From: Nannobrachium achirus
Taxonomy: Eukaryota > Chordata > Actinopteri > Myctophiformes > Myctophidae
NCBI GenBank assembly: GCA_963921795.1
Contig: OY997650.1
Coordinates: 20,500,862-20,564,861 of the forward strand
DNA: 64,000 nucleotides
Direction: 5' to 3'
Shown here: piece by piece, positions 1 through 12,559 of the stretch
Position numbering within the stretch: the stretch's first letter is position 1
How the letters are laid out: every line of letters starts with the position of its first letter
Translations under genes and position numbers: made by a program
Notes under the pieces: generated by a model
What the model was told of the DNA's origin: nothing
The model's input: the letters and a program-made list of their open reading frames with translations, nothing else
Databases searched by the model: none

Positions 1-72
1 TGTTTTATAATTAAAGTACACATACCTCAAAATTACTTCAGTAAATATACTTAGTTACTTTACACCACCACT
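1..72 (-). mobile_element. hAT-like non-autonomous element, one end
   Basis: Read on the minus strand this begins GGTGGTGTAAAGTAACTAAG and continues with the 'ttgaggta...gtacttta' text typical of a widespread fish hAT-type repeat. Related pieces lie at 47840, 55242 and 16436. Only the terminal ~70 bp is in the window; the rest is beyond the left edge. The class is recalled from the CAGTGGTG-type end, not searched. Confidence 0.6.
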
Positions 73-538
73 TGTCATACACACAAGAATGTCTAAAAGC
101 CCCACTAGCAGCCCCTAGAGGTCATGCTGCTCCTTACACACACTGGAGCCTGGCACTCACTAGTGGACTTGGAACAGATATTAAATGTTAACATGTTGGC
201 CTGAGGGTGTTTAAAGGTCTTGGGGTCAATCAAAGGTTTAGGGTTCATCAGCAGGGGAACATGAATTCACCCTGCAGGTTTTATTGCAGTTGGCCCATTA
301 GACATACTGTATCTTGAGGGCAAGTGGAAGTGTTGGCCTACGGGTGACGTTGGAGCAAAGAACATGGTGATTCCATGGGGTTCATCCTCAAGGCAGCATG
401 AAGATGCTAGTCCATGGCAATCCAGATAGTAGGTTGTGATTATTATGTTGTCTGGGAGAAGTGATGCATGCCTGGATGGATGGATGGAGCACCGTCACTA
501 GCCACGCAAGCATGCACAATTTACAGTATGTCCACATA
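73..538. other. No gene recognised
   Basis: Mixed-composition non-coding sequence. No splice-flanked exon, RNA gene or familiar repeat was recognised. Confidence 0.5.
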
Positions 539-734
539 CTGTACAGCAGGGGTCTTCAATTTGTTCAGGCCAAGGACCCCTTAGTCGAGAGAGAGATGAA
601 GCAGGGACCCCCACAAGTTTCATCGTTTGACGGCACAATCATCAGTGTATTTTGGATTCATGTCAATTTGTGTTATCAGATAGGTAACCACTTGAACCGT
701 CAATAGCCTCCTTAATAAACTTGACCTTTCACTC

Positions 735-980
735 TGTAGATAGATAGATAGATACCTTTATTATCCCACAGGGGATATTCAGTTGCCCAGAGGCAGCACA
801 GCAGTTTAAGGTTACAAGTTACAAAGAAGTAAGAAAAAGAAAAAGAGTACTGTAGTGTACAGTCCAAAGAGCAAGCACAAAAAAGAAGAATATAAACATG
901 AAGTGTCGAAAAGCTATTGCAAAAAAGAAGAATATATACATAAAGTGACCACGAAACATTCAACGCTCATAAGTGACACG

Positions 981-1019
<39 letters not shown>

Positions 1020-1874
1020 AAAGCTATACTCAAAGCACAACTTAACAAACGGTGCCAAACAAAAAAAGTGCACATAACAGTCGATGCTAGTCAATGCAAC
1101 ACAAGTATCACACTGCCATATCAACACAGCAATAGTACTCAGTTCAACCAACACAACCCAATAGTGCAGGGCCAGAAAATAAGTGACCAAAGTCAGTGCA
1201 AATAAATCAAGAACATATATATATTCTTTCCCCCTTTTTTTAAGCAATAAAGGGAGCCACAGCAAGACCCAACAGCAACCCTCTCAGGGAAAAGTATGTT
1301 AGAGGTCAGAGTCAGTACAACTTTTGCTCCAGTAGTGCAAGGTAACAGTTGTCCTAGGTAATCCTATTAGGCCTTGGCAAGCGACCATCATGAGTCTTGT
1401 TGTATTACTTGAGGGCGACCGGCACAAAGGTCTCTCGCACCTCCGTCCTGGGTAGCGGAAACGGTTGTTACCTCTCTTACTCCAGTAACCGAAGATCTCA
1501 GGATAGAGGGGATGGGAGGAGTTCTCCAAGATGGCGACCAGCTTCCTAGCTGTACGCACCCTGGCTATTTCCTCCACCCCCTGTAAGGAGGACCCAACGA
1601 CAGAGCCCGCCTTCACCAGTCTGTTGAGGTTGGCAGTGTCTCCTGCTCTATTGTTGCCCCCCCAGCAAGATATTCCAAAAAAGAGAACACTAGCCATAAC
1701 TGACTGGTAGAACATCTGAAGCATCCTGTTGCACACACCAAACAATCTCAGTCTTCTCAGGAGGAACAGCCTGCTCTTCCCCTTGCTGAGGATCGCCTCA
1801 GCGTTGTCGGACCAGTCCAAAGAGCTGTTCAGGTGCATTCCAAGGAATTTGTAGTTGTCCACAAACTCCACCAC
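735..1874 (-). mobile_element. Rex1/CR1-like LINE, 5'-truncated
   Basis: On the minus strand this is a coding remnant followed by a 3' UTR ending in '...gggataataaaggtatc' plus TATC repeats (735-754), a known style of 3' end for fish Rex1-type elements. A (CA)n tract at 982-1014 lies in the UTR. The 5' truncation point abuts hAT-like sequence at 1875. Comparison with the empty site at 25380-25460 shows no obvious target duplication. A second tail of the same type lies at 53046-53100. Confidence 0.8.
1299..1874 (-). pseudogene. LINE reverse transcriptase, C-terminal remnant
   Basis: An open frame of about 190 residues on the minus strand reads through the region after the catalytic RT core of non-LTR elements. 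It contains FLGMHLNSSLDWSDN, RLFLLRRLRLFGVC and MFYQSVMASVLFFGISCWGG, blocks shared by CR1/Rex1/L2-type LINEs, and then the 'SHPLYPE' tail segment. Endonuclease, fingers and the YADD motif are absent, so the copy is 5'-truncated and cannot be autonomous. The frame is intact to its stop, suggesting a fairly young insertion. The clade is from memory of the family. Confidence 0.8.
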
Positions 1875-1916
1875 TTAGTCCGCTCTTTTTCTCCTCTACA
1901 GTCTACACCAAATCTC

Positions 1917-1985
1917 TTTGCCAAAAATAGCCGATCTATAAGCTCACATTGTAGATGAGCTTGTAGATCTGCTATTTTTGGCAAA
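1917..1985. repeat. Palindromic module (AGATCTACAAGCTC hairpin), copy 1
   Basis: Arms of about 30 bp: TTTGCCAAAAATAGC..GATCTA.AAGCTCA pairs with TGAGCTTGTAGATCTGC and TATTTTTGGCAAA around a short loop. It is the centre of the inner inverted pair of the surrounding element. Related copies are listed separately. Confidence 0.85.
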
Positions 1986-2236
1986 AGTTCTCCAAATATG
2001 GACGCTAGGGTTCAAGTGCTTAATATAAAAAAAGGAGAGAAAAAAAAGCTTCTATCACACAAAGATTTGGAGGACCCCCTGTGGTAACTCTGAGGACCCC
2101 CTAGGGCTCCCGGACCCCCTGTTGGAGACCCTTGCTGTACAGGGAAAGCATACAGGAACAGAAATATTTTTGGTGCAGTACAGGTTACATTCACAATCTC
2201 ATGGATATGTAACACACATGCACACGCGCGTGTGTG

Positions 2237-4189
<1,953 letters not shown>

Positions 4190-4816
4190 GTTGCAGCTTC
4201 AATGATGCGATGTGGAGAGAACCAGGGGTGTCGCACCAAATTCTAGACCCTGGGTACAAGGATTCACTGCGGGCCCCCCATAAGACGTGTTCTTCATAGG
4301 GGGAGGGGGTTTAACCCATTTAGACGGGGGAACGCATTATTATTAAGCATTATTTTGTGCTTTAACTATTGAAAAATAGCAGATATACAATGCGAGCTTG
4401 TAGATCTGCTATTTTTTTTAATATCGTGAAAAGTCTTTGAATATTTCAAATCCTCCCAAGGTTTTTTGAAAAACGCAAGTTTCTATGTCAGTGGTGCTCA
4501 AACTTTTTCATGTGAAGGACCTCCAAAATTAAATGTATTTGGCCACGGACCCCCATCTCAAAATATTTAGTTCCAGGGACCCCCCTGAAGCAAAATTTTA
4601 GTTACAAAAGTTTGCTTAAAAATACATATATTCAAAGATTTGCACACATTTTCACGACTTAAAAAAATAGCAGCTCTACAAGCTCGCAGCGGCTGCGCTG
4701 TGAGCTTGTGTATCTGCTATTTTTCAATGGCTAAAGTATAAAATACCTTGGGCCCTAGTAACTCAGTCCCACTCCCCCCCCCTGTGATGCCCCTGGTTGC
4801 AGCTTCAATGATGCGA
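4190..4816 (+). mobile_element. CAGGGGTGTCGC element, copy 1, with 21-bp flanking repeats
   Basis: The element spans 4223-4795, from CAGGGGTGTCGCACCAAA to GTGATGCCCCTG, a hAT-like inverted end pair. Inside are two palindromic modules (4371-4418 and 4662-4724) flanking a segment starting CAGTGGTGCTCAAAC at ~4485, the common hAT-type 'cagtggt-ctcaaac' end. Outside it, gttgcagcttcaatgatgcg plus one base occurs at 4190-4210 and again at 4796-4816. The right copy abuts the element; the left copy is 12 bp away. No clean 8-bp duplication is seen. Confidence 0.75.
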
Positions 4817-5086
4817 GGGGGAGGGGGTCAGTGGACAGTGAAATCCAGGGTTAATTTAAAAGCTCAAGTTAACACTGAGGATTTTACTGGGCTCCTTTCC
4901 CTGGTGAGGCTCCAAGGAAAGGAGCCTTCGTTTGGAGGGTAATAAACATTGCAGTCATTAAGAATATCTCACAGAAGGACTGAGGCTGATCTGATCTCCC
5001 ATGTGAAATCAGGTGCTTCTGACCTCAAGCGCGGAAGGTCAATACAGTACGTGCGAAGAGAGGAGAACCAACACACATGCAAACAC
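4817..5086. other. No gene recognised
   Basis: Short purine-rich to mixed spacer between two element copies; nothing identified. Confidence 0.5.
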
Positions 5087-5104
5087 GCACACACACACAC
5101 GCAG

Positions 5105-5176
<72 letters not shown>
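5087..5176. repeat. (CA)n microsatellite
   Basis: Near-uninterrupted CA dinucleotides with a few GC variants at the left end. Confidence 0.95.
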
Positions 5177-5178
<2 letters not shown>

Positions 5179-5446
5179 TATACACATGCGCACGCAGACA
5201 CAATAAACAAAATAACACACCCACACACACGCGCAGTGTGCATACAATGCCAGCCCGACCTCAAACCCAACGCAAACGGTGACAGATTCGCTGCCGTTTG
5301 GTTTGCCAGGGAGACGCAGAATAGGACACACACGATGCATTCCAATTTGCCTAAATGAGGGGCTGAGCGTGAGAGCATAAACAGACCTCTCTGCTGCCCT
5401 GCTGACAGTCAGACAGTGACAAATATCTGCAGAGTGTGTACCCTGT

Positions 5447-5973
5447 GGAACAGGCTCCACTGGCTACCAGCCAACAGCCCAAAACCCACCCATTCCACAG
5501 AGCCAGGGGCGTCACAAGGGGGGGGGGGGGGGGAGTGGGACTGAGTTACTAGGGCCCAAGGTGGAGGGGCCCTAATGTTTTAGCTATTGAGAAATAGCAG
5601 ATATACAAGCTCACAGCACGGCACCAAGTGCCGCGCTGCGAGCTTGTAGTTCTGCTATTTTTGAAAAGTCGTGAGAATGTGTGCAAATCTTTGAATATAT
5701 ATGTATTTTTTAATCAAACATTTGTAATTTTGCTTCTGGGGGGGTCCCTGGAATTAAATATTTTGAGATGGGGGTCCGTCATTTTGGGGATCCTTCACAT
5801 GAAAAGGTTTGAGCACCACTGACATAGAAACATAGGTTTTTTTCAAAAAACCTTCAAAGAATTTTCACGATTTTTCAAAAAATAGCAGCTCTACAAGCTC
5901 GCAGCGCGGCAGGGTGCGACACCCCTGGGAACAGGCTCCACTGGCTACCAGCCAACATCCCCAAAACCCACCC
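5447..5973 (-). mobile_element. CAGGGGTGTCGC element, copy 2 (inverted), with ~45-bp flanking repeats
   Basis: The element runs 5504-5927 in the opposite orientation to copy 1, from CAGGGGCGTCACAAGGG to GGTGCGACACCCCTG. One module is complete (5590-5662, with loop arms CGGCAC/GTGCCG) and the second is cut to one arm (5877-5910). The internal 'gtttgagcaccactg' end is at ~5805. A ~45-bp host sequence beginning ggaacaggctccactggc is present at 5447-5491 and 5928-5973, again with a 12-bp gap on the left and none on the right, as in copy 1. Confidence 0.75.
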
Positions 5974-6281
5974 TCCTCCCTTCCTCCTCTTCTGGCAATG
6001 CCCCCGTTACCGTCTCATTTCACCGCTGCATCTCTCTTCATTCTTCTCTGTTTCACCATCTACACAGCAACATGCCGGGTGTTTATTTAACTCTCTTTAG
6101 AGTGCACATACCGGTACTGTATACGTCAGGGTCCATCTGTACACTCTCAACAATTAGATGAACACTAAAGACTTTACAGAGTATACTGTACATTCTAATT
6201 CTAATCTGCACATCCCATTGTACATTCCCCATTGCAAGAGGTTTTTAAAGAGGGAGTGTGTGCCTTACTTTCAACCATTTT
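5974..6281. other. No gene recognised
   Basis: Pyrimidine-rich then mixed non-coding sequence. Confidence 0.5.
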
Positions 6282-6363
6282 ATATATATATATATATATT
6301 ATATTACTATATTTTTGTATATTATTTATTCATAATAATAATTATTATTATTGTTGTTATTAT
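6282..6363. repeat. AT-rich simple repeat
   Basis: (TA)n at 6282-6300, then ATT/AAT trinucleotide-like repeats at 6327-6363. Confidence 0.85.
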
Positions 6364-6364
6364 T

Positions 6365-6537
6365 GCCAGACCCATGAAATGGGTAGGCCTACATAAGCAA
6401 ATGTCGGTCTGTCCGGGTTTTCTATATAAAGGGTATATATGATGATGACATGATGATGACATGCCTACAAAAGGCATGATGTCATAAATGATGATGACAG
6501 ACAGGGGGTCTGGCACAACCAGGTTGACCTGGTCTAG
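6365..6537 (+). mobile_element. GCCAGACCCATG repeat, copy A
   Basis: Starts GCCAGACCCATGAAATGGG and ends TTGACCTGGTCTAG. A near-identical copy is at 43779-43962. Ends are weakly inverted (CCAGACC / GGTCTAG). TTATTATT sits on both sides, but the left side is an ATT microsatellite, so this may be chance. The class is unknown to me. Confidence 0.7.
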
Positions 6538-7039
6538 TTATTATTCAAATCCAGTATTATCATCTTGTAGCTAACCCTAACCCTATCTTGTGTATATTGT
6601 ATCGTTGTCTTGTGGAACATGCAACACCAACATTTTGAATGTTTTCTAAGCTAATTATGTGTGATGCATGGAGAAGACGTCTGCATGTCTGTGCAGACAG
6701 ACGTGCAGTGTGATTGTCTGTTTTTGTGTGCTTATGTACACACCTTCACATCTGGGTATTTGTGTGCGTGTGCATAAGTGCTTGCAGCATTTGTGTTGTG
6801 TGCAGGGCTGTGACATGTTTTCATGTGCCCATGCCAGCTCTAGTTAGATCCACAATTTGTCCACTGTCACTTCATAACACCCCCACAAACACAGCAGAAA
6901 CTTAACTGGTGTTAAAATGCACCATGTGTCCTTTAAGAAGTTGGACTTTCCAGTCTCAAATGTAAATAGTACTAGAAAGATGCAATTGGTAATTGCAAGT
7001 GTGGTTGCTGTGACGCGAATTTCACAAATTAATTTTAAT
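6538..7039. other. No gene recognised
   Basis: GT-rich stretch at 6710-6800; otherwise unremarkable. Two TTAGGG-like units in antisense form (ctaaccctaaccct) at ~6573. Confidence 0.5.
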
Positions 7040-7530
7040 CTTACCATTTGAATTTTCCCCATTCAAGGCAATGGGGAAAATGATGAATTACTAATAAATG
7101 AATGGCCATGTATGGAGATCTCTCTGTCAGTCCATGTTCCTTTTATGCCCATATATGGAGATCCCTGATGTCATCAATATTAAGCCCATATCTTTGAAAG
7201 CCCATATATGGACATACTGTGTCAGTCTCATGTGGTCTATGACGTCAGCTAGACATCTATGATGTCAGCCATCTCCATATTTGGGAAAAGTGATTTATTT
7301 TAATTAAAGTCAACGGAGAAAATGTATTATTCACAAATACATTTATAGAAATTAAAATATATTACGTATCTCTTAGCAAAATAGCATGCATGCGTATCCC
7401 GATGAAAAAAAAAGAAGTTTACTTAGGAGAAGTAGAAGAAGATGGAAGATGGAATAAAGTCGGACAAGTACTATAGTCTGGTTGGCCTGCAGGGGCTACC
7501 ACACTAATAAGACTTTACCATCAGCTGATT
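7040..7530 (+). repeat. Dispersed repeat with 'cccatatatgg' units
   Basis: 7140-7200 (ttttatgcccatatatggag...catcaatattaagcccatat) recurs at ~49386-49440. 7320-7500 (from 'cacaaatacatttata' to 'ctatagtctggttgg') recurs at 16625-16835. It is therefore a composite dispersed repeat of unknown class. Confidence 0.65.
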
Positions 7531-9003
7531 TGTCTCTTGTACCGTAGATAAGGTCAATCAAAGAGAGTGAAAATGTAGGCGGAAATGGGCGTGCTGGGAG
7601 AGCATCATAATCCCAAGAAGTCATTGTATGACTAAAACGACATGTTATAGCGCCATCGTGAGGCAGATTTGAAACACTTGGGGTGGAGATTCTTCCTTAG
7701 CCTACTGGGAAAGTGCTTGCAAAGTTTGAAACTGATCATCCGCTTGTGTCCAAGATTAGCATGCACAGGTGAGACACCATGAGAGGAGAGAACCGAGGCG
7801 GTGAGGACTGAACCATGCAGAGACTAAGGGATCTCTCTTAGATGTTGTTGTGTAAATCAGATGGTCAGTCAGTGATTTACACTGGGAGGGCCAGTGAGGG
7901 GCGGGGGGCTCTCACTGTCCCAGTAATGGCCAAGCCGATCAATAGAGCAACTGCAGGGGAAAGAGTCCCAGAGTGCCCTTAACTTCAGCCGAGTGTCACC
8001 AGGGAGGAGTCACCTTTGGATTGTCCTAACACCACACTCAAACCACTGGATTTCGGAGGGCAATCTTGCATCACATACTTAAACGCTGACTGATACTGCA
8101 TGTGTGCCATTGTCTCATTACTTCCCTACACATGATTTATACTTGGTTGTGCGCTGTGACGTGTTGTGAGCTTTTAGATCAGTTATCTTCGGTTAACGGC
8201 ACAACTGATTTTTATTTGTTTTTGTCAATACAAAAGTAAATCTATCAAAGTCTGCTAATGTGTTGTGAATTCATTACCTGCTTTATGTGTGTTTTAATGT
8301 GCTGTTGTGTGCAAACCACTTGGCTTACTCTTCATTCTCATTTTGTATACTTTGCTTTTATTGGCTTTTAACTGTTTGCATGCTTTTGTGTTTTCGGTTT
8401 TTTAATGGCTATTTTAAAATCCCAGGGACTATGTCCCTGGGATTATAAAAATGATCTGTTGCTTTTAACATTTACAGCCATGTTGAATATTGTGTAAAAT
8501 GTATATGAAATAATCCTAAAAGCCATTGCATACTATAATATCACAAATGTGATCTTAAGAAGTTAATTTAGTGCGCAACGTCTACTCTAGTGCCTTGATT
8601 ATTATAGAATTTGAAGTTAGAATTGGAATGAAGTTAATTAGTAAAAGTCTGTCCCAAAGCCAGACAACAACAACACAGGGATCTAATTTGTAATGTCACC
8701 CAGAAAGGAAAGTAGTCGGAGGTGCTGACTTGACAGTGAACTCACAAGGTTTTTAATATTCAAATGAGCAGTATTTCATTGCCCTGCTAACAATTATGCA
8801 GCTGAAAATGTATCCAATCTCCCATCAAATCACCCCTGATAATATCACTGTGTCAACAAAGTCTCCAATTCACAGTCAAGAGAGCAGCTCCAGGATTGTC
8901 TCATAATATTACTAACTGAGATGATGGTCTTCTAGTCTTTTTTGTGAGACATATAAATGTTAACAAGACATCGTTGTCCAATATCATTGCAACATAATTG
9001 CAG
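7531..9003. other. No gene recognised
   Basis: Non-coding. One degenerate arm of the palindromic module near 8165-8190 (gtgagcttttagatcagtta). No exon or RNA gene seen. Confidence 0.5.
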
Positions 9004-9184
9004 TTAACACATTAAGCCCTATGCTTCTCCGTACAATACTGTAACCAGCAAAAATAGCTGATCTACTGTACCAGCTCACAGTGTGTTTCAGCACAACATG
9101 TAAGTCAGATTTCTTTGCTTTTGTTTATTTTTTTGCTTTAACAAATGCACCTAAAATAAGGATGCCAGGGTTAATGTGGTTAAC
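9004..9184. mobile_element. TTAACCAC-ended palindromic element, degenerate copy
   Basis: Begins ttaacacattaagccctatg and ends, inverted, GCCAGGGTTAATGTGGTTAA. The inner sequence has one arm of the module (gcaaaaatagctgatctac). The ends match the inner inverted pair seen at 25287-25466, suggesting an old free-standing copy. Confidence 0.6.
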
Positions 9185-9650
9185 ATCCATTTCTAATAAA
9201 TTCGTTATGCTGTGATATTATCAAACATAATAAATATTCAACCTACATTTCCCCAAAATTAAATGCCTGGATTTAATTCAGTCGGACCAGAAGCAGGTAT
9301 AAAATATATCACCTCGGTTATTAAAATAAAGAAAATATAATGACACAGTGTACTTGACATTACTGCAGAGTGACATATTCCACAGCAGTAGTTACCGCAG
9401 TTTGTTGATTTTTGGGGAAGCTGAGAAGAGGCATTAAAACTAGCTTGAGACAGGTAATCTTTATAGCGCCCTTATTTTTTCTCTAAGTTACGATATTGTT
9501 GCATTTTAATTAGGGCTGGCAGGTTGATATTCAAACATATTTTCCTCTTGATTATATATACAGTATATATTAGGGATGGGACGGTTAAACTGAAATTCCG
9601 GAGGAGTGCTTTAATCTGATGTTATTCCATCCATTAACAAGTGGTAGAGG
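9185..9650. other. No gene recognised
   Basis: AT-rich non-coding DNA. Confidence 0.5.
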
Positions 9651-9775
9651 CCGGGGTGTCGTACCACATTCTGGGCCCTGGGTACAAGGATTCACTGCGG
9701 GCCCCTGCACAATTATTTTGTGCTTTAACTATTGAAAAATAGCAGATATACTGCTGCTACAGTATGCTCACGCAA
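9651..9775 (+). mobile_element. CAGGGGTGTCGC element, truncated 5' fragment
   Basis: Contains ggggtgtcgtaccacattct, 'gggtacaaggattcactgcg' and ctttaactattgaaaaatag as in copy 1 at 4223, then stops after one module arm. Confidence 0.75.
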
Positions 9776-10198
9776 CTTTATTTCATATATTTTATCCCGG
9801 GGACCATGTGTAATTATTATTATTATTATTTTTTTTACTTCAATTTTGGTTCAAAATGGCAAGAGAAAAAGATCTAAGTTCCTATGAAAGAGAGTTTGTT
9901 ATTGGGGCACGGGTGGCAGCCAGGAGTTTCAATCGCAAAGACAGAAGCCAAGAGTTACTAAAGTGAATAAATAGGGTAGGAAATTGTTGTTGAAAGTGCA
10001 CATTCGCTGACTACGATGCTTGTGCTTTAGTGTGACGTGTAAGGAAAAACAGAAGCAATTCTTAAGTTCCTCAGGTGGCTGAGATGTCAAGAACATTCAA
10101 TCGACCACTAATTTACATAAAGGGATGTTATAGTAGGGGTGCATATAGTGTTGATTTTTACAGCAAAATGAATTTTGGCGTGCCTTGATGGTTGATTT
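9776..10198. other. No gene recognised
   Basis: No gene or familiar repeat seen in this non-coding stretch. Confidence 0.45.
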
Positions 10199-10265
10199 TA
10201 GCTCACAAAAAGCTCACAAGACGTCACGCTGCGACGCGCTGTAAGCTTGTAGATCGGCTATTTTC
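10199..10265. repeat. Palindromic module
   Basis: agctcacaagacgtcacgct opposite gcgacgcgctgtaagcttg and tagatcggctatttt. The left arm is shortened, with a GC-rich centre. Confidence 0.65.
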
Positions 10266-10608
10266 AGAGCGCAATGCCAGAGTGCAACCAAACATAAAAT
10301 GACTTGTCGTTTAGTTCTACTGACTACTCGATCTCTTCTCCACTAGTCCCTCCCTAACATTTAGGCTAGTTTTTATTTATTGACAAAATTGTCAATATAT
10401 TAAAACTAAGTTTTAATCATCCTTAGCTTAGTTTTTATTTAGTTTCGTCAGTGAAAAAAAAAAGAAAAATGTATCGTCATAGGTTTAGTCGAAGAAATCA
10501 ACACTGCGTGCATAAACCCCTCATTACAAAGGTGAATGTGAGTTGAGAGTTCAGTGGTGCAAAAACAATAAGCATTGGTCAGAGATGTGGAAAAACATGA
10601 TCAGATGA

Positions 10609-11409
10609 GTCATCGCCAGGAGCGTCACAAGGGGTGGGGGGGAGTGGGACTGAGTTAAGCCCTTTGCACAAAGGACAGTTGCGTTTCTTCCGTTTGCTGT
10701 ATGAATAAAACGCATTGGATTTGGTGTGCAATGCAGTGCGGAATCGGCGCTGCGGATCCCAAAAGGAGTCATAAAAGGAGTGATGAGTTTTTTACAGCAT
10801 GTGACAAGACGCACAAATCGAACTGGGTTCGATCGAGAAAAAAACGCACGGCCGCAGCCACTCGTCGCACGGCTAATTCGGATCCGGTGTGCATGACGTC
10901 GTAGAGAATCATTGTTTTCTTTTAATAAAATGAAATTGTCCGTTTTATCCGTGCGGATAAACGCTCCTGTGTGCAAAGGGCTTTACTAGGGCCTAAGGTG
11001 GAGGGGCCTTAATTATGTTATACTTTAGCTATTGAAAAATTGCAACTCTACAAGCTCACAGCACAGCACTCGGTGGAAGCTTGTAGATCTGCTATTTTTG
11101 AAAAATCGTGAGAATGTTTGCAATCTTTGAATATATGTATTTTTAAGTGAACATTTGTAAATCAAATTTTGCTTCTGGGGGGTCCATGGAACTAAATATT
11201 TTGAGATGGAGGTCCGTGGCCAAATACATATCATTTTGGGGGTCCTTCACATGAAAAAGTTTGAGCACCACTGACATAGAAACCCTTTTAAAAACCCTTC
11301 AAATCTGCATAGAGTATATCTGCTATTTTTCAATAGTTAAAGCACAAAATAACGCAGTGAATCCTTGAACCCAGGGCCCAGAATTTGGTGCGACACCCCT
11401 GGTCATCGA
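10609..11409 (-). mobile_element. CAGGGGTGTCGC element, copy 3, with 8-bp target duplication
   Basis: The element is 10617-11401 (CAGGAGCGTCACAAGGGG to GGTGCGACACCCCTG), same orientation as copy 2. Flanks are gtcatcgc (10609-10616) and gtcatcga (11402-11409), an 8-bp duplication with one mismatch, which assigns the family to hAT. It contains one full module (11033-11099), the 'gtttgagcaccactg' segment, an eroded second module (11306-11335), and a foreign insert at 10658-10982. Confidence 0.85.
10658..10982. mobile_element. Harbinger-like MITE nested in the hAT element
   Basis: Inverted ends AGCCCTTTGCACAAAGGA and AGCCCTTTGCACACAGGA (read inward from each side). TTA is duplicated on both sides (10655-10657 and 10983-10985), typical of PIF/Harbinger. 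Removing 10658-10985 restores 'actgagttactagggcc', the text of copy 2, which proves the insertion. The interior is non-coding and CG-rich around 10740-10880. Confidence 0.85.
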
Positions 11410-11428
11410 CCACAGTACCAGAAATGGA

Positions 11429-11429
11429 C

Positions 11430-11475
<46 letters not shown>
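11429..11475. repeat. (GT)n microsatellite
   Basis: Pure GT dinucleotides adjoining the 'ggggacc' repeat that follows. Confidence 0.95.
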
Positions 11476-11478
<3 letters not shown>

Positions 11479-11705
11479 TCTAGCTATACTTATGGGGACT
11501 AAACGCATGTTCACACAGTCACCTGCAGGGGACCTCTGACAGTGTGGGGACAAAATAGTAGGTCCCCACAACGGTTAGGGTTAGGTTTAGGTTTAGGGTT
11601 AGGGGTTAGGTTTAGGGATAGAGGTTAGGGTAAGGCCACAGGACTTGCATAAAAATGAATGGAAGTCTATGTAATGTCCCCACAAGTGATGTAAATATAT
11701 ATATA

Positions 11706-11732
<27 letters not shown>
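11476..11732. repeat. TTAGGG-like fish repeat between two (GT)n tracts
   Basis: 'ggggac...gtccccaca' segments enclose degenerate ttagggttaggtttagg units at 11571-11635. It ends 'gtaatgtccccaca' and a second (GT)n at 11706-11732. This matches a common dispersed fish repeat and not a telomere fusion: the units are irregular and short. Confidence 0.7.
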
Positions 11733-11736
<4 letters not shown>

Positions 11737-12360
11737 ATTGATTGATTGATTGAAGACTTTATTAGAAGTTTGCATAGGAAAAGGTACAGTTTCATGACGG
11801 TACAGTTCACTGGTACAAGGTCTACTAAAAGGAGATCCATGAAAAGACTAAGCTTATTTCCACTGGAAACCATTGAAGTATCTCATATAACATTGAATGA
11901 CAGACAAATAGAACACAGTACTATGCAGTAGATATGTAAAGAAAAACAAAATAGAAGACAGTAAGTCAAAACAAACAGTATATACAAAGAAGGGGCAGGG
12001 GAGGGTAGGGTTGGGCTAGATTCTTTTTTACCAGTTGCGAACGGCTGCTGCCTGTAAGTGGTTTTTCAGGGCAATTTTAAAGGATGCTAGTGATCCACAC
12101 TCCTTTGTGGCCTTCGGTAAGGCTTTCCACATTTTGGTGGTATAGCAGAAAAAAGAGTTTGACCCTTTGTTGGTTTTGACTCTGGGTTGAAAGTGATCTG
12201 TGGCGCTGCCTCTAGTGTTGTAATTATGGACATCCTTAATGTTTATAAAGTATTTTGACAGGTACTTGGGTATCATAGTGGTGTAGTGTATCTTGTACAC
12301 CAGGCCCATTGCAAGTTGCTGTACTCTGTCAACTACTCTGAGCCACCCCACTCTTAACTG
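11733..12360 (-). mobile_element. LINE 3' part with (TCAA)n tail
   Basis: On the minus strand a coding remnant is followed by a 3' UTR ending at TCAA repeats (11734-11752). The terminal ~115 bp (gaagactttattagaagttt onward) recurs at 28141-28267. The 5' side is replaced by a (GT)n array at 12361. Confidence 0.8.
12028..12360 (-). pseudogene. LINE reverse transcriptase C-terminal remnant
   Basis: The minus-strand frame reads [20 protein letters not shown], then HNYNTRGSATDHFQPRVKTN, then SFFCYTTKMWKALP and FKIALKNHLQ. The 'NYNTRG ... W..LP ... FK..LK..L' layout is the C-terminus of RT proteins in L2/CR1-type LINEs. About 110 residues survive. The frame continues upstream only as repeat-encoded His-Thr, which is not protein coding. 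Confidence 0.75.
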
Positions 12361-12419
<59 letters not shown>

Positions 12420-12458
12420 GCGTGTGTGTGTGTGCGTGCGTGCGCGCGCGCGCGTGCG

Positions 12459-12500
<42 letters not shown>

Positions 12501-12525
12501 TGTGCGTGCATGTGTGTGTGTGTGT
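12361..12525. repeat. (GT)n microsatellite with GC/GT interruptions
   Basis: (GT)n to 12419, then alternating GTGC/GCGC blocks. The alternating purine-pyrimidine run is Z-DNA prone. Confidence 0.9.
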
Positions 12526-12559
12526 TGCATACACAAGAGAAAGATACAGGCCTAAATGT

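Larger units (their letters stand above)
539..2142. mobile_element. hAT-like element with 8-bp target duplication, split by a LINE
   Basis: The ends are CAGGGGTCTTCAA at 547 and, inverted, CAAGGGTCTCCAAC ending at 2134. The 8-bp sequence ctgtacag lies immediately outside both ends (539-546 and 2135-2142), the hAT signature. Internal sequence before 733 and after 1876 aligns, reversed, with the unbroken copy at 25216-25602, so 735-1874 is a later insertion. Inside the outer ends is a second inverted pair (TAACCACTTGAACC near 683, GGTTCAAGTG near 2010) with a palindrome at its centre. No transposase is present. Confidence 0.85.

Noticed and set aside
10551-10976. 141-codon minus-strand frame
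   Set aside because: Covers the nested Harbinger-like element and its host; no transposase motifs.
11571-11640. Interstitial telomere or chromosome fusion
   Set aside because: Irregular TTAGGG-like units inside a known type of dispersed fish repeat; too short.
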